Positions 31,297-40,204 of a DNA stretch of 64,000 nucleotides are shown here, in pieces (position 1 is the first letter of the stretch; each line of letters begins with the position of its first letter). Under the pieces are notes generated by a model. The model was not told the origin of the DNA. It saw nothing but the letters and a program-made list of their open reading frames with translations, and ran no database searches. This DNA is from 21-14-0-10-47-8 sp966211455 (GTDB lineage: Bacteria > Bdellovibrionota > Bdellovibrionia > Bdellovibrionales > Bdellovibrionaceae): positions 62,001 to 126,000 of the forward strand of contig CBIHNI010000008.1 in the NCBI GenBank assembly GCA_966211455.1. Reading direction: 5' to 3'. The translations under genes were made by a program, and so were the position numbers.

Positions 31297-34257
31297 CTAG
31301 ATTTCCTTTTTCAGATCATTTGAGTATTGAAGTAAAATCTTTTTCAAATTTTCGAATTCTTCTTCGCATCCGGCGACCAATTGCTGTCTTTGTTCTAGCG
31401 TGGTCGGTTGATTTTCCAGATACTCAAATATCTGCGCCAAGCGTTCGCCGCCGACGGCCGCCGTGCTGGATTTCAAACTGTGGGCAGCACGCTGGAAGCG
31501 CTCCAGATCCTGATCGACGAATTCGTTCAGCTCTTTTAAAGTGGCCGGCGTCGTCCCAAGATAGGTTTCAATCAAAGCAATGCGCAGATCTTGTCCATTT
31601 TCGTCTTGATAGCCTTTCAGCATGTCCATTCGTTTTGAATCGAACTCGCTGGCCTGAGATTTCAGATACTGTTCAATGACCGCTTTGAGCTGGTCTTTGC
31701 GGAAAGGTTTGCTGAGATATCCATTCATTCCGGCCTCCCGACATTTTTCTTCGTCGCCTTTCATAGCATTAGCTGTCAGCGCCACAATTGGCAAAGTCGT
31801 AGAAATGTTTTTGCGAATTTCCTTGGTCGCCTCGAAGCCATCCATTTCTGGCATTTGACAGTCCATCAGGATTAAATCGAAATCCGTTTGATCGAGCGCT
31901 TCTAAAACTTCTTTTCCGTTGGCGACCGTATGAAAAGAGTATCCAAGCTCTTTCAAGAAAGCCTGAGCAATCAATTGGTTCACCGAGTTGTCTTCGGCGA
32001 TTAAGATGCGTCGCTGTTGAGTTTCTTGATCTGCACCTTTGGTCGGAAGTTTGATCTTTGCGTTGTGCAGGTGATCAAAACCGCCGTCTTCAGAAAGCAT
32101 TTTCATCAGATGATTGTAAAGGCCACTTTGTTCGACCGGACGAATTAAGAAATTGTCCACACCCAAATTGCGGTAGTGTCTTTGCAGATCCAAATTGTCG
32201 TCATCCAGAATCAAAGTGACGCGCGGGCGATCCACGCGTTTTTGCAGGCTTTGCAAAATGCGTTCGATGGATTCTTGCTGCGGATAAGGGCTCACCATGA
32301 ATAAATCGAATTCGGTCAGATCTTTTTCGCCTTCGACCAAACTTTGCAGATCCGATACCTGCTTCAGATGTCGTGCTCGCAACTTCCAAGAAGCGATATA
32401 ATCCGTCAGGATTTGCGCCGAATCCGCATCGGCATCGAAAATGAGGATTTCATTTTCCGGCGGAAAATTTTTGCGTCGCTGAGTCGAGGCGGCTGACGAT
32501 TCGGCCTCGTCCAAAGGCAGCGTGAACCAGAATGTCGATCCTTGTCCCAGATTGGATTCAACGCCCATGGTGCCGCCCATCAGCTCGACCAATTGTTTGC
32601 AAATCGAAAGTCCCAGGCCCGTGCCGCCAAAGCGACGGGATGTGGAAACATCCGCCTGACTGAAAGGCTGAAACAGCTTGTCGATTTTCTGCGCATCAAG
32701 ACCGATACCGGTGTCTTCGACTTCGAAGCGGATGTGAACCTTTTGATCTTTCTTTTCGATCAAGTCGGTTCGCACCATCACCTTGCCTTTTTCCGTAAAC
32801 TTGACGGCGTTTCCGACCAAGTTTAGCAGAACCTGTCCGATCCGGCCGGCGTCCCCGGACAGACGATCCGGAATTTCAGGGCTGACGTAGGTTAAGAGCA
32901 CCAAATGCTTTTCATGTGCCTTGTGCGCCAGCAGCTGCACGGTGCGATCGATCGAATATGAAAAATTGAAATCGGATTTTTCGATGTCCAGCTTTCCGGC
33001 TTCGATCTTTGAAAAATCTAAGATATCGTTGATGATCGTCAGCAGATTTTGGCTCGATTCGGAGATCAAGTTCAAATACGACTTTTGCTGCAGATCCAGT
33101 TTGGTTCCGCTTAAAAGCTCGGCCATCCCGATAATTCCGTTCATCGGTGTGCGGATTTCGTGGCTCATGTTGGCCAAGAATTGCGACTTCATATGAACCG
33201 CATCCATGGCGGCCCTTTCGGCTTTGATCAGCTCGTTCTGGATTTTGCGTTTTTCGGTGACGTCACGGAAAACGGTGACGACGCTCATGATCTTTCCGTC
33301 TTCATTCAGCACCGGACGGCTATTGAAACTTAAAACTCGGGCCGGCAGTCCGGAAGATGGATTCTCCATCAACACTTCAAAATCCGTGATCGTTTCCCCC
33401 TTGAAGACACGTGCCACCGGGATCTCGTCGTAGCTAAGCTCCCTTAATGTCACCGGGTCACGACGGGTCAGCTTGTTGGTGAAGGGAATGGATTCCAATG
33501 GCTCGTTTTCCAGTCCCAGCATTTCGCGGGCCGCGCGATTGAAATGCGTGGGTTTCTTTTCGCCGTCCATGATCACCAGACCGTCCGCCATCGCGTCCAG
33601 TGTCAGATTCAAGTATTTGGTTTGCATTTCCAGCGCGTCTTTGGACCGGCTCAGATCGGAAGCTTGCTTTTGCAGAACGCGATCTTTTTCCAACAAATCT
33701 AGAAGGTCACGCTTGGTGATTCGGTTGGCCATGTAAATCAGAAGGCAGGCAAACAGACCGCCGATCGCAATTGGAAAATCGATCAGATCGATGCTTGATC
33801 GCGAGTGAGATTCGCGCGTGCTTAAAAGCTGATCCTCTTCGGCGACCATCTCGTTGATCAAGACAAGAGCCTGATTATCAAGCTTCGAAATTTGAACTTG
33901 CTTGAGATCTTTTGAAAAAGCGGGATCCAGCAGAACCGAAAGTTTCCTCTGATAGGTCTCGCTCAGCGACTGCAAGCGGTCAGTTTGTCGGGGATTGTCG
34001 CGGATCTGATCGCGAATGTTTTCAATTTGTGTTTGGACCGAATCGCTTGGGGCTTGGAGCTGGATCGACAAAGAAAGCTTCATCAGCTCGCTTTCCAGGT
34101 TGGCTGTATGGGTGACCCATTGAAAATTGCTTTGCAGGTTCTGCTTCTGCGCATAGTAAAGGAATCCGACGAGAACCAAAGTTCCCAATCCGAGACGGAA
34201 TCCATATCGCACGAACCAGCGGTTGAAAGACGAAGACATACCTTTCCTTTTCGGCAT
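31297..34257 (-). CDS. Membrane hybrid histidine kinase with pseudo-receiver, receiver and HPt
   Basis: 986 aa. Two membrane helices (about 15-28 and 158-176) bracket a helical sensor region. PAS (LTLDAMADGLVIMDGE), HisKA (FLANMSHEIRTPMNGIIG) and HATPase_c (GRIGQVLLNLVGNAVKF; GTGLGLSICKQLV) follow. REC1 is degenerate: its phosphosite region reads FDLFMVSPYPQQES, Ser replacing Asp, and the conserved Lys is Arg (LIRPV). REC2 is intact (LIAEDNSVNQ; LILMDCQMPEMDG; LSKPF). A C-terminal HPt carries AAHSLKSSTAAVGG. The relay would run His-REC2-HPt to the coupled response regulator. Confidence 0.9.
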   Translation of the reverse strand: MPKRKGMSSSFNRWFVRYGFRLGLGTLVLVGFLYYAQKQNLQSNFQWVTHTANLESELMKLSLSIQLQAPSDSVQTQIENIRDQIRDNPRQTDRLQSLSETYQRKLSVLLDPAFSKDLKQVQISKLDNQALVLINEMVAEEDQLLSTRESHSRSSIDLIDFPIAIGGLFACLLIYMANRITKRDLLDLLEKDRVLQKQASDLSRSKDALEMQTKYLNLTLDAMADGLVIMDGEKKPTHFNRAAREMLGLENEPLESIPFTNKLTRRDPVTLRELSYDEIPVARVFKGETITDFEVLMENPSSGLPARVLSFNSRPVLNEDGKIMSVVTVFRDVTEKRKIQNELIKAERAAMDAVHMKSQFLANMSHEIRTPMNGIIGMAELLSGTKLDLQQKSYLNLISESSQNLLTIINDILDFSKIEAGKLDIEKSDFNFSYSIDRTVQLLAHKAHEKHLVLLTYVSPEIPDRLSGDAGRIGQVLLNLVGNAVKFTEKGKVMVRTDLIEKKDQKVHIRFEVEDTGIGLDAQKIDKLFQPFSQADVSTSRRFGGTGLGLSICKQLVELMGGTMGVESNLGQGSTFWFTLPLDEAESSAASTQRRKNFPPENEILIFDADADSAQILTDYIASWKLRARHLKQVSDLQSLVEGEKDLTEFDLFMVSPYPQQESIERILQSLQKRVDRPRVTLILDDDNLDLQRHYRNLGVDNFLIRPVEQSGLYNHLMKMLSEDGGFDHLHNAKIKLPTKGADQETQQRRILIAEDNSVNQLIAQAFLKELGYSFHTVANGKEVLEALDQTDFDLILMDCQMPEMDGFEATKEIRKNISTTLPIVALTANAMKGDEEKCREAGMNGYLSKPFRKDQLKAVIEQYLKSQASEFDSKRMDMLKGYQDENGQDLRIALIETYLGTTPATLKELNEFVDQDLERFQRAAHSLKSSTAAVGGERLAQIFEYLENQPTTLEQRQQLVAGCEEEFENLKKILLQYSNDLKKEI

Positions 34258-34319
34258 ATCTGCGATCTTTTTTGCTGGACGAAAGGGCGAACTGTGTCGA
34301 ATTTACGAAATATTGTTAA

Positions 34320-35162
34320 TCACTTATGTGCTTTCAAAAACTGTCGCAGATCCTGGTAAACCTCTTCGCGGCCCAGGTCGTTGTAGATCTCGTGCTTTCG
34401 ATCTGGATAGACCTTCAAGACCTTTTGTGAACTGCCAAGCTTGGCAAAGAGATCGCGACTGGATTGCGAACCCACCACGGGGTCGTTTTCAGGGATTTGC
34501 CACAAGGTTGGTGTCTCAATTTTATGCATGTTCGATCGCAAAAGTTCGATGGTCGAAACAGCGCCCAGATAGGCACCGGCCGAAATGCGATCGTGTCTCA
34601 TGACGTCGAAATTGAATTCTTTGATTACATCCGGATCGCGGGTCAAGTCCTCGAAATGGATTTCATTGCTCAAGGTCAGGCTTGGCAGAACGCTACGGAA
34701 AACCAAAGCGGCCAGGTCTTTGTACAAGGGCACATCGACGGCGACCCCCAGCATCGGACTGCTAAGGACCTGTGCTTGAAAATCCCAGTGCAGGTTGTTG
34801 AGGAGCATCTTCAATTGCACCAAGCCGCCCATCGAATGACCGATCAGCGCCAAATCTTTTGGATACAGTCCATGTTCGTCGCGCAGGTGCTGCAAAAAAA
34901 TCTGAAAATCTTTAACGTAGTCCTCGAAGTCCTTGGCGAAACCGCGCTTTCCTTCCGAGCGGCCATGGCCGCGCATATCCCAGGCGTAAACCGTGTAAGA
35001 CAGTTCTTGCAGACCTTCAACCAAGCGCTGGTAACAGCCCGAATGCTCGGCTTGGCCATGGGTGATCACCACGTTTCCCTTGGAATGAGTGGGCTCCCAA
35101 ACTTGGTAGAAAAGGTGATTTTTTTGCGATCCGGTAAAGAAAGATTCTGAGCGTTTGAACAT
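34320..35162 (-). CDS. Alpha/beta hydrolase, monoacylglycerol lipase-like
   Basis: About 280 aa from ATG 35162; the longer frame lacks support. No signal peptide, so cytoplasmic. Serine nucleophile elbow GHSMGG, oxyanion motif HGQAEHSGCY near the N-terminus and the lid-domain motif MRGHGRSEGKRGF match lysophospholipase/monoglyceride lipases (Hydrolase_4). Catalytic Asp lies in IPENDPVV and the His in DRKHEIYND. It is divergent from the adjacent plus-strand gene, and starts overlap in the gap, so the two promoters compete. Confidence 0.85.
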   Translation of the reverse strand: MFKRSESFFTGSQKNHLFYQVWEPTHSKGNVVITHGQAEHSGCYQRLVEGLQELSYTVYAWDMRGHGRSEGKRGFAKDFEDYVKDFQIFLQHLRDEHGLYPKDLALIGHSMGGLVQLKMLLNNLHWDFQAQVLSSPMLGVAVDVPLYKDLAALVFRSVLPSLTLSNEIHFEDLTRDPDVIKEFNFDVMRHDRISAGAYLGAVSTIELLRSNMHKIETPTLWQIPENDPVVGSQSSRDLFAKLGSSQKVLKVYPDRKHEIYNDLGREEVYQDLRQFLKAHK

Positions 35163-35223
35163 GACATTTAGATTCTCAAAAAGTCTGATTGACTGCAACC
35201 TTTGGAAGGGATTTAAAGGGCGC

Positions 35224-35859
35224 ATGACTCTGCATGAAATCACTCAGACGCCAGACGCCGAACGCAATCCCCAATGGGAAAACCAATTCTTCCATGCTTT
35301 GAGCCAGGGAAAACTGCAGCTCATCACACCCGAACCGCAAACTGGACCAGACAGCTGGCCATATATGCTAGCCGAAACATCCGAAGCCGCTTCCGAACCG
35401 ACGTCCAATCTGATCCACTGGTTGGCTGACAAAGGCATCGGTCTCGCCATCAATCCAAGAAAAGAGTATCCGGATTACGTGTTTTCGTACGGCATGATCT
35501 GGTCCTTCAAAGAAACAGGATTTTTCTTCAAGCCAACACAAGAGCGTGAAACCGGCAGCGTTCAATTCGAAACCAGCAAGCTGGTCCATGCCGGCCCACC
35601 CACCGAAGAATTTCTGCCAGGATACGTAAAGAAAGTGATCCGCGATTTCTTCCGCGACCAGGGAATCCTGAGACCAAGACTGATTGTAATGAGCACCGAC
35701 GGAGAAAATTATGATCTATGCCTGTCGTTGGAATCTCTGGGCAATCCGCCAGAGTCAGAGCACCAGGGGATCGCGGAAGCGGTCAGCTGGTTCTTGCCTC
35801 CGCATTATTCGCTGATGTTGATTTCGGAGAAGGGTCTCCCGCCGTTTTCGGATCTTTAG
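35224..35859 (+). CDS. Hypothetical protein, SseB-like in layout
   Basis: About 211 aa from ATG 35224 (AAAGGG just upstream); the TTG start at 35155 is less likely. No signal. The N-terminal NPQWENQFFHALSQGKLQLI resembles SseB-type domains, and the rest is mixed alpha/beta with LSLESLG and YSLMLISEKGLP near the C-terminus. I do not recognise a definite family. A terminator follows. Confidence 0.55.
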   Translation: MTLHEITQTPDAERNPQWENQFFHALSQGKLQLITPEPQTGPDSWPYMLAETSEAASEPTSNLIHWLADKGIGLAINPRKEYPDYVFSYGMIWSFKETGFFFKPTQERETGSVQFETSKLVHAGPPTEEFLPGYVKKVIRDFFRDQGILRPRLIVMSTDGENYDLCLSLESLGNPPESEHQGIAEAVSWFLPPHYSLMLISEKGLPPFSDL

Positions 35860-35940
35860 GAGAGGCGAGACGAGGGGGTGGTTTCACTCGGCCGCGCGGA
35901 TCGAGCCCAGGGCTTCGATCGGGCTCTCGTCCGCTTTGCT

Positions 35941-35972
35941 GACCCTGATAGGGTACTATCAGGGTCTCTTTT
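35941..35972 (+). terminator. Terminator of 35224-35859
   Basis: Perfect 10-bp hairpin GACCCTGATA (35941-35950) / TATCAGGGTC (35957-35966), loop GGGTAC, followed by TCTTTTGG. Confidence 0.8.
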
Positions 35973-36033
35973 GGTAGGGGAAAGGGGAGAGCAGGACAGA
36001 TTAATTGTTCACTCGCCCATCTTTTTCCCCTCC

Positions 36034-36073
36034 CCAAAAAAAGAAATCCCGATAAGCTTTGCTTATCGGGATT
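36034..36073 (-). terminator. Terminator of the PilZ gene
   Basis: A 13-bp perfect hairpin AATCCCGATAAGC (36045-36057) / GCTTATCGGGATT (36061-36073). On the minus strand it is followed by TCTTTTTTTGGGG, a strong U-tract. Confidence 0.9.
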
Positions 36074-36173
36074 CAGCAAGTCCGCAAAATTTCCAGCCAA
36101 AGCCCAACACCCAATCGGACGCGCAAGTGAAGCAAAAAGCCTCGCCTCACCAGCGGCCGCGAAGCGCAGCTTA

Positions 36174-36560
36174 CTACTCGTCAAACTCTCCCGGTGCCGG
36201 CAGCAGATCGACAAGACACTCTCTCCAGTACTCCGGAGCATCCTCTGCATAATCGATCCCGATCTCGAAACCCTGCTTCCCCAGAAGCTTGGTTCTGGCA
36301 ATGCGGCCCGAGATCTCAATATTCATCTGTGGCAGATGCAAAAGCACCTTCTGCCCATGGATCGACTCTAGAGTCAGATTCTTTCTCAGCGCCGAAGGAA
36401 TCAAATCCTCGCGACGTACGATCAAAAGAAATCCGGTGGTCGAAGCTTCGACGATTTCACCGAAACGCGCGATCTTTGCCAGATTCTCCATTGATGAGAC
36501 AGAAGATACCTCTAGTGGTGTGATCTCTCGCCGTGGAGCTACTCTTCGATTGGCCTGCAT
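36174..36560 (-). CDS. PilZ-domain protein
   Basis: 128 aa, single-domain. The N-terminal NRRVAPRREITPL supplies paired arginines, and EASTTGFLLIV resembles the second conserved c-di-GMP motif (D/N-x-S-x-x-G, with Glu first). The last part has FEIGIDYAEDAPEYW. It may bind c-di-GMP; the changed first residue of the second motif leaves that unsure. It has a terminator and a good GGTGA ribosome site at the ATG. Confidence 0.75.
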   Translation of the reverse strand: MQANRRVAPRREITPLEVSSVSSMENLAKIARFGEIVEASTTGFLLIVRREDLIPSALRKNLTLESIHGQKVLLHLPQMNIEISGRIARTKLLGKQGFEIGIDYAEDAPEYWRECLVDLLPAPGEFDE

Positions 36561-36602
36561 GGTTCACCTCTCAATATACTGATCGGCGAAGCTGGACCAA
36601 AG

Positions 36603-37166
36603 TTAAGCTCTGGCGATGAAAAAAGTCAGGCTGTAGGGATGTTTTTTAACCACGATTCCCTGTATTCGTGCGTAATTGAATTGATGCGGATCTTTCAAGG
36701 TGGCCGTCTCATATTGAGAGCCATGTGTCTGCCAGTTCGTCACCTCGAGATCCGAAACAACAAGTGGCTGTTTAGGACCCTTCAAACACTTGAAGGCGGC
36801 TTCTTTCGCCGTCCACAAAGAGGCCGGCGAAGGGGCGCGCGCGAATTCATCTTCGGTCATACACACACGGCGTGCGATTTCGGGACGAACCCGGGTGTCT
36901 TCTTCGATGTCAAAGCCGATTTGCAGAACGTGATCCGAGTCAAAAGTGGTAAAAGCAAATCCACCCATGCTGCGGCAGTGAGAAATCGACGAATCCGAAA
37001 ATGGATAGGCCTTGGCCATGCGCTTTTTCAATTCGCCATGCAAGCTTTCGCGAAAATCGGGGTGCTCGCTTCCCCAGGTGGGGCGAAGAGCGATCTCGAG
37101 CTTCGGTAGCTCAAGAAATTTTTGAATCGTTTCGGTTTCTTCGGCCGATAAGATCAGGCCGGCCAT
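36603..37166 (-). CDS. 4'-phosphopantetheinyl transferase
   Basis: About 187 aa from ATG 37166; the longer frame to 37490 is only a shadow of nadA and is rejected. It transfers phosphopantetheine from CoA to carrier proteins. Motifs of the Sfp/AcpS superfamily: Asp/Glu metal ligands in IGFDIEED and WTAKEAAFKCLKG. An Arg (RRVCMTEDEF) and a His-rich start of core strand (SHCRSMGGFAF) agree. The start overlaps the end of nadA by 13 bp, so the genes are coupled. Likely substrates are fatty-acid or polyketide carrier proteins; none are nearby. Confidence 0.85.
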   Translation of the reverse strand: MAGLILSAEETETIQKFLELPKLEIALRPTWGSEHPDFRESLHGELKKRMAKAYPFSDSSISHCRSMGGFAFTTFDSDHVLQIGFDIEEDTRVRPEIARRVCMTEDEFARAPSPASLWTAKEAAFKCLKGPKQPLVVSDLEVTNWQTHGSQYETATLKDPHQFNYARIQGIVVKKHPYSLTFFIARA

Positions 37167-38101
37167 GTCACCGATTTTCCAGAGGTGATATCCATCATGC
37201 GATTGAGACCCACTTTCGCGGACTCTTTCAAATGATCGGCGATGCGGACCTCGGGTTTCAAGGTTTTCAGCGCCAGTTTGATTTTTTCCAAAGAGCTGAG
37301 CTTCATATAAGGACAGTCGTTGCAAAGGCATCCGGGGTCGGCCACCGGTGCCTGGATCAGGGTGGCATCCGGACGGCGTTTTTGCATTTGGTGGAAGATA
37401 CCGGTTTCGGTCGCGACGATAAATTTTTTGGCCGGGTTCTTTTCGACTTCTTCTAAAAGGCGCGAAGTCGATCCGATGACCTTCGCCCACATCAAGACGC
37501 TGTCATCACATTCGGGATGGGCAATGACAACCGCATCGGGATGCTGCTTGATCAGCTCCATCAGTTTTTGCGCCTCGAAAAGCACGTGCACCTGGCAGCT
37601 TCCGTCCCACATCACAAATTTGCGACCGGTTTCTTTTTCCAGATAAGCACCCAGGTTTTTATCCGGTCCGAAAAGAATCGGACGATCTTTCGGGATGGCA
37701 TCGATGATTTGTTTGGCGTTGCTGGAAGTGATGATCACATCCGAAATCGACTTCACCTCGGTGGACGAGTTGATATAGGTCACGGTGATGCCGCGGGGAT
37801 GTTGCTTTTTCCAGGCTTGGTATTTGTCGAAAGGAGCTTCGTCTACCAGCGAGCAGCCCGCCTTCAGATCCGGAACCAAAACTGTTTTTGAAGGATTTAA
37901 AAGCTTCACGCTTTCGGCCATAAACACAACGCCGGCCAAAAGGATGACTTGCTCTTTCACCTGTTGACCCATTTTCGCTAGATAAAAGCTGTCACCGACA
38001 TAATCGGCCACATCTTGAATGGCGCCTTCTTGGTAATAGTGGGCCAAAATAACGGCGTTCTTTTCCTTCTTCAGCGCTTTGATTTCATCAACAATGTTCA
38101 T
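37154..38101 (-). CDS. nadA: Quinolinate synthase A
   Basis: 315 aa, complete. It condenses iminoaspartate with dihydroxyacetone phosphate to quinolinate in NAD synthesis, using a [4Fe-4S] cluster. Matches: ILAHYYQEGAIQDVADYVGD, FMAESVKLLNP, VPDLKAGCSL (Cys83), GSCQVHVLF (Cys169) and a cysteine cluster PGCLCNDCPYM (258-263). These hold the three cluster ligands, the exact third one being unclear. Its start is ATG 38101. The 3' end overlaps the PPTase gene. A nadB partner is not in the window. Confidence 0.95.
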   Translation of the reverse strand: MNIVDEIKALKKEKNAVILAHYYQEGAIQDVADYVGDSFYLAKMGQQVKEQVILLAGVVFMAESVKLLNPSKTVLVPDLKAGCSLVDEAPFDKYQAWKKQHPRGITVTYINSSTEVKSISDVIITSSNAKQIIDAIPKDRPILFGPDKNLGAYLEKETGRKFVMWDGSCQVHVLFEAQKLMELIKQHPDAVVIAHPECDDSVLMWAKVIGSTSRLLEEVEKNPAKKFIVATETGIFHQMQKRRPDATLIQAPVADPGCLCNDCPYMKLSSLEKIKLALKTLKPEVRIADHLKESAKVGLNRMMDITSGKSVTWPA

Positions 38102-38242
38102 GGTGAGCTCGGTGTATCACACTTCCGGGGCGTGAGAAATTCGATCAGTGATGCCTTGTGGCATAACAAATGATTTGAGTTTAAGCCGCGAATTAATAGG
38201 CTCTAGGGTATTACAACATTTCAACAGACAAGGATGTTCTGC

Positions 38243-38755
38243 ATGAAAATGGTTTTAACTGTTCTGACAGTGATGATGGGTCTTCAAGTTCAGGCCGCAT
38301 CGGATCTGCAAGTCGTTACCACTCCGGCCGATCCTTATATTCTCCCGGTGGCCATGCAGTCTTGCTTCAATGCTTCTCACAACAACGCAGCTTATGATGT
38401 TCCGGCGAATTCCTTTGAAATCCGTCATATCAATATGGACTGGAACGGAACCGGCGATCTGAAAATCAGTCACGTCGAAGTCCGTCTTCCAGAAACCAGC
38501 GCAAACTCGGCTTACCGATGCGTGATCGCGGCTCAAGAATTGGCGGCGGTTTTCGGGGACGATCCTTCGGCTTATTCGGGCGGCAGCGTCAGCAATCAAT
38601 GCCCTATCCGTTGCGGAGGCGTGCCGGTGAAACCGGATGTGGGTTCATCTTTGATTCCGGGAATTATTCGAATTTACGGTGTTGTCGACGATAATGGAAA
38701 CATTCAGTCCCGTATCTTCGATGCTCCGATCAGTTTGAATTACGAAGTGTTTTAA
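38243..38755 (+). CDS. Small secreted hypothetical protein
   Basis: 170 aa from ATG 38243; an ATG at 38234 touches the AAGG ribosome site, so the downstream one is preferred. Signal peptide MVLTVLTVMMGLQVQA. Mature beta-rich protein with four Cys including SNQCPIRCGG; strands alternate and no family matches. Divergent from nadA, and precedes the gliding operon with a 242-bp gap. Whether it belongs to that system is unknown. Confidence 0.6.
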   Translation: MKMVLTVLTVMMGLQVQAASDLQVVTTPADPYILPVAMQSCFNASHNNAAYDVPANSFEIRHINMDWNGTGDLKISHVEVRLPETSANSAYRCVIAAQELAAVFGDDPSAYSGGSVSNQCPIRCGGVPVKPDVGSSLIPGIIRIYGVVDDNGNIQSRIFDAPISLNYEVF

Positions 38756-38803
38756 GAAACTTTCTGACTCGGAAAAATTAAATTTATTTCTTCCATAGGA
38801 AGG

Positions 38804-38820
38804 TGAGATTTTCGATCTCA
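38804..38820 (+). terminator. Weak hairpin after 38243-38755
   Basis: TGAGAT (38804-38809) / ATCTCA (38815-38820) perfect hairpin, then TCTAATATTT. Lacks a true U-tract. Confidence 0.4.
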
Positions 38821-38909
38821 TCTAATATTTATTTACATTATTTGCTTAAGTTCGCCGGAGATTTTTTGGCTACCGGTAATGACAGCAGTGTGTCGTGATG
38901 AATTTTTTT

Positions 38910-38984
38910 GCAAAAAATTAGATGACACCTAGACCTCACTTTGTTCTGCTTGAAGTCAAACTTTAACAAAAAACTAATTTTTGC
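38910..38984 (+). promoter_or_regulatory. Leader inverted repeat before the gliding operon
   Basis: GCAAAAAATTAG (38910-38921) pairs with CTAATTTTTGC (38974-38984), closing a 52-nt loop. The right arm ends next to the GAGGGG ribosome site (from 38985) of the first gliding gene. Such a stem could hide the site or mark an mRNA processing point. The spacer is AT-rich and likely holds the promoter. Confidence 0.4.
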
Positions 38985-38997
38985 AGAGGGGTGTGAG

Positions 38998-39705
38998 ATG
39001 GATCTTATGACCAAAATTGCATTGGCATTTGAACATGGTGGTTTTTGGATGTGGCCTATTTTGGCGATCCAAGTTGTTTCAATCGCAATCGTGATCGAGC
39101 GTGTTTACGCATTGTACGTACAGCGCAAGGTCAATCAGGCCGCAATGGCCGAAAGCTTCGAGGATAACATCCGTCGTGGCGAGCTGGATTCTTTGATCGA
39201 TAAAGCTCAAAAAGCCTCGAAAACTTTTGCCATCGCACGTGCCACTTTGGCTGGCGCGAAAGCGGCGAAGTTCTTCGGCGGTAAAGAAGAAATCCAAGGT
39301 AAAATGGATGAAGTTCTTCTGGCGGAAAACGCGCACCTGGATCGCCGGGTCGGTTTCTTGTCGATGTTGGGTAACGTTGCCACTTTGACCGGTCTGTTGG
39401 GAACGATCACCGGTATGATCAAGTCGTTCGCGGCGGTTGCTTACGCAAACCCAGCGGAAAAAGCAGCTTTGCTGGCGCAAGGGATTTCGGAAGCGATGAA
39501 CGCGACCGCTTACGGTCTGATCACGGCGATTCCGGCCCTGGTTGCTTACGCGATCTTGCAGAACCGTTCGAATCACTTGGCAGAAGACCTGAATGGATCG
39601 GCTTTGAAAGTGTTCAACTGGTTGAGCTTCGCTTACGAGCCAGTGGGTTTCAAATCTTTGAAGCCACAGCAGCACGCAAATAACTCGGCTGAATTCAACG
39701 CTTAA
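38998..39705 (+). CDS. ExbB/TolQ-type motor protein of gliding operon (AglR-like)
   Basis: About 235 aa from ATG 38998, which has GAGGGG upstream; the longer frame is spurious. Inner-membrane proton channel subunit of the MotA/TolQ/ExbB family with three membrane helices (about 18-38, 140-160, 180-202) and the conserved core GNVATLTGLLGTITGMIKSF. It partners with the two ExbD-like proteins below. In Myxococcus the AglR-AglQ-AglS motor powers focal-adhesion gliding. It begins a ten-gene same-strand operon. Confidence 0.88.
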   Translation: MDLMTKIALAFEHGGFWMWPILAIQVVSIAIVIERVYALYVQRKVNQAAMAESFEDNIRRGELDSLIDKAQKASKTFAIARATLAGAKAAKFFGGKEEIQGKMDEVLLAENAHLDRRVGFLSMLGNVATLTGLLGTITGMIKSFAAVAYANPAEKAALLAQGISEAMNATAYGLITAIPALVAYAILQNRSNHLAEDLNGSALKVFNWLSFAYEPVGFKSLKPQQHANNSAEFNA

Positions 39706-39724
39706 GACTGATTTGTAGGTCTTT

Positions 39725-40183
39725 ATGATGCACAAAAAGAACAAGCATTTGGATTTTGAGATCAACCTGATTCCATGTATCGACTTGTTGTCAGTTTGTA
39801 TCTGCTTCCTTCTGCTAACGGCAGTTTGGCTGAACATCGGCTCCATCAACGTCAAACAGGCAGTCGGCGGTCAGCCGGCGGCCGAGACGGAAAAAAAGCC
39901 TGTCATGTGGGTGTTTATGGGCGAAAAAGGCCAGCTGAATTTGGATGTGCAACAGGCTTCGGCCGTCCCGGCAGCCATGCGAAAGCTGGCGGTTCCGGGA
40001 TTGGACGGAAAAGCCAACTTGCCTGAACTGAGCAAAGTGATCGAGCAAATTAAAAATCTCGAACCCAGTTTGAAAACAGCTCTGATTCAGCCCAAGGCGG
40101 ATTCTCCATACGAAGACATTATTGCACTGATGGACGAGTTCAAAAAACTGAATGTCATCGATCTCGGCGTCGCGCCGCTTTGA
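39725..40183 (+). CDS. ExbD/TolR-type motor protein (AglQ/AglS-like), first copy
   Basis: 152 aa. One membrane helix (about 15-37) carries the proton-binding Asp20 in LIPCIDLLSVCICF, as in ExbD Asp25. The periplasmic ExbD domain follows (LNLDVQQ..., IEQIKNLEPSLKT). It is 19 bp after the ExbB-like gene. Two ExbD homologues are typical for the Agl motor, and both keep the Asp, so both may carry protons. Confidence 0.85.
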   Translation: MMHKKNKHLDFEINLIPCIDLLSVCICFLLLTAVWLNIGSINVKQAVGGQPAAETEKKPVMWVFMGEKGQLNLDVQQASAVPAAMRKLAVPGLDGKANLPELSKVIEQIKNLEPSLKTALIQPKADSPYEDIIALMDEFKKLNVIDLGVAPL

Positions 40184-40204
40184 TCGAAGTGAAGAGGGGA
40201 CAGG

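Larger units (their letters stand above)
35860..36173. other. Convergent gap with three hairpins, no gene
   Basis: This 314-bp gap separates two convergent genes. It holds GAGCCC/GGGCTC (35903-35926), then the two terminators listed separately. No plausible gene was seen. Confidence 0.6.

Noticed and set aside
34464..35150. 228-aa open frame on the plus strand
   Set aside because: Lies wholly antisense to the lipase, which has clear catalytic motifs; no ribosome site or family signal.
37167..37490. N-terminal extension of the phosphopantetheinyl transferase
   Set aside because: Overlaps nadA in another frame and has low-complexity, non-protein-like composition; ATG 37166 starts the conserved domain.
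39079..39855. 258-aa open frame opposite the ExbB-like gene
   Set aside because: Antisense shadow; composition rich in Arg/Gln with no domain, and the forward gene is certain.
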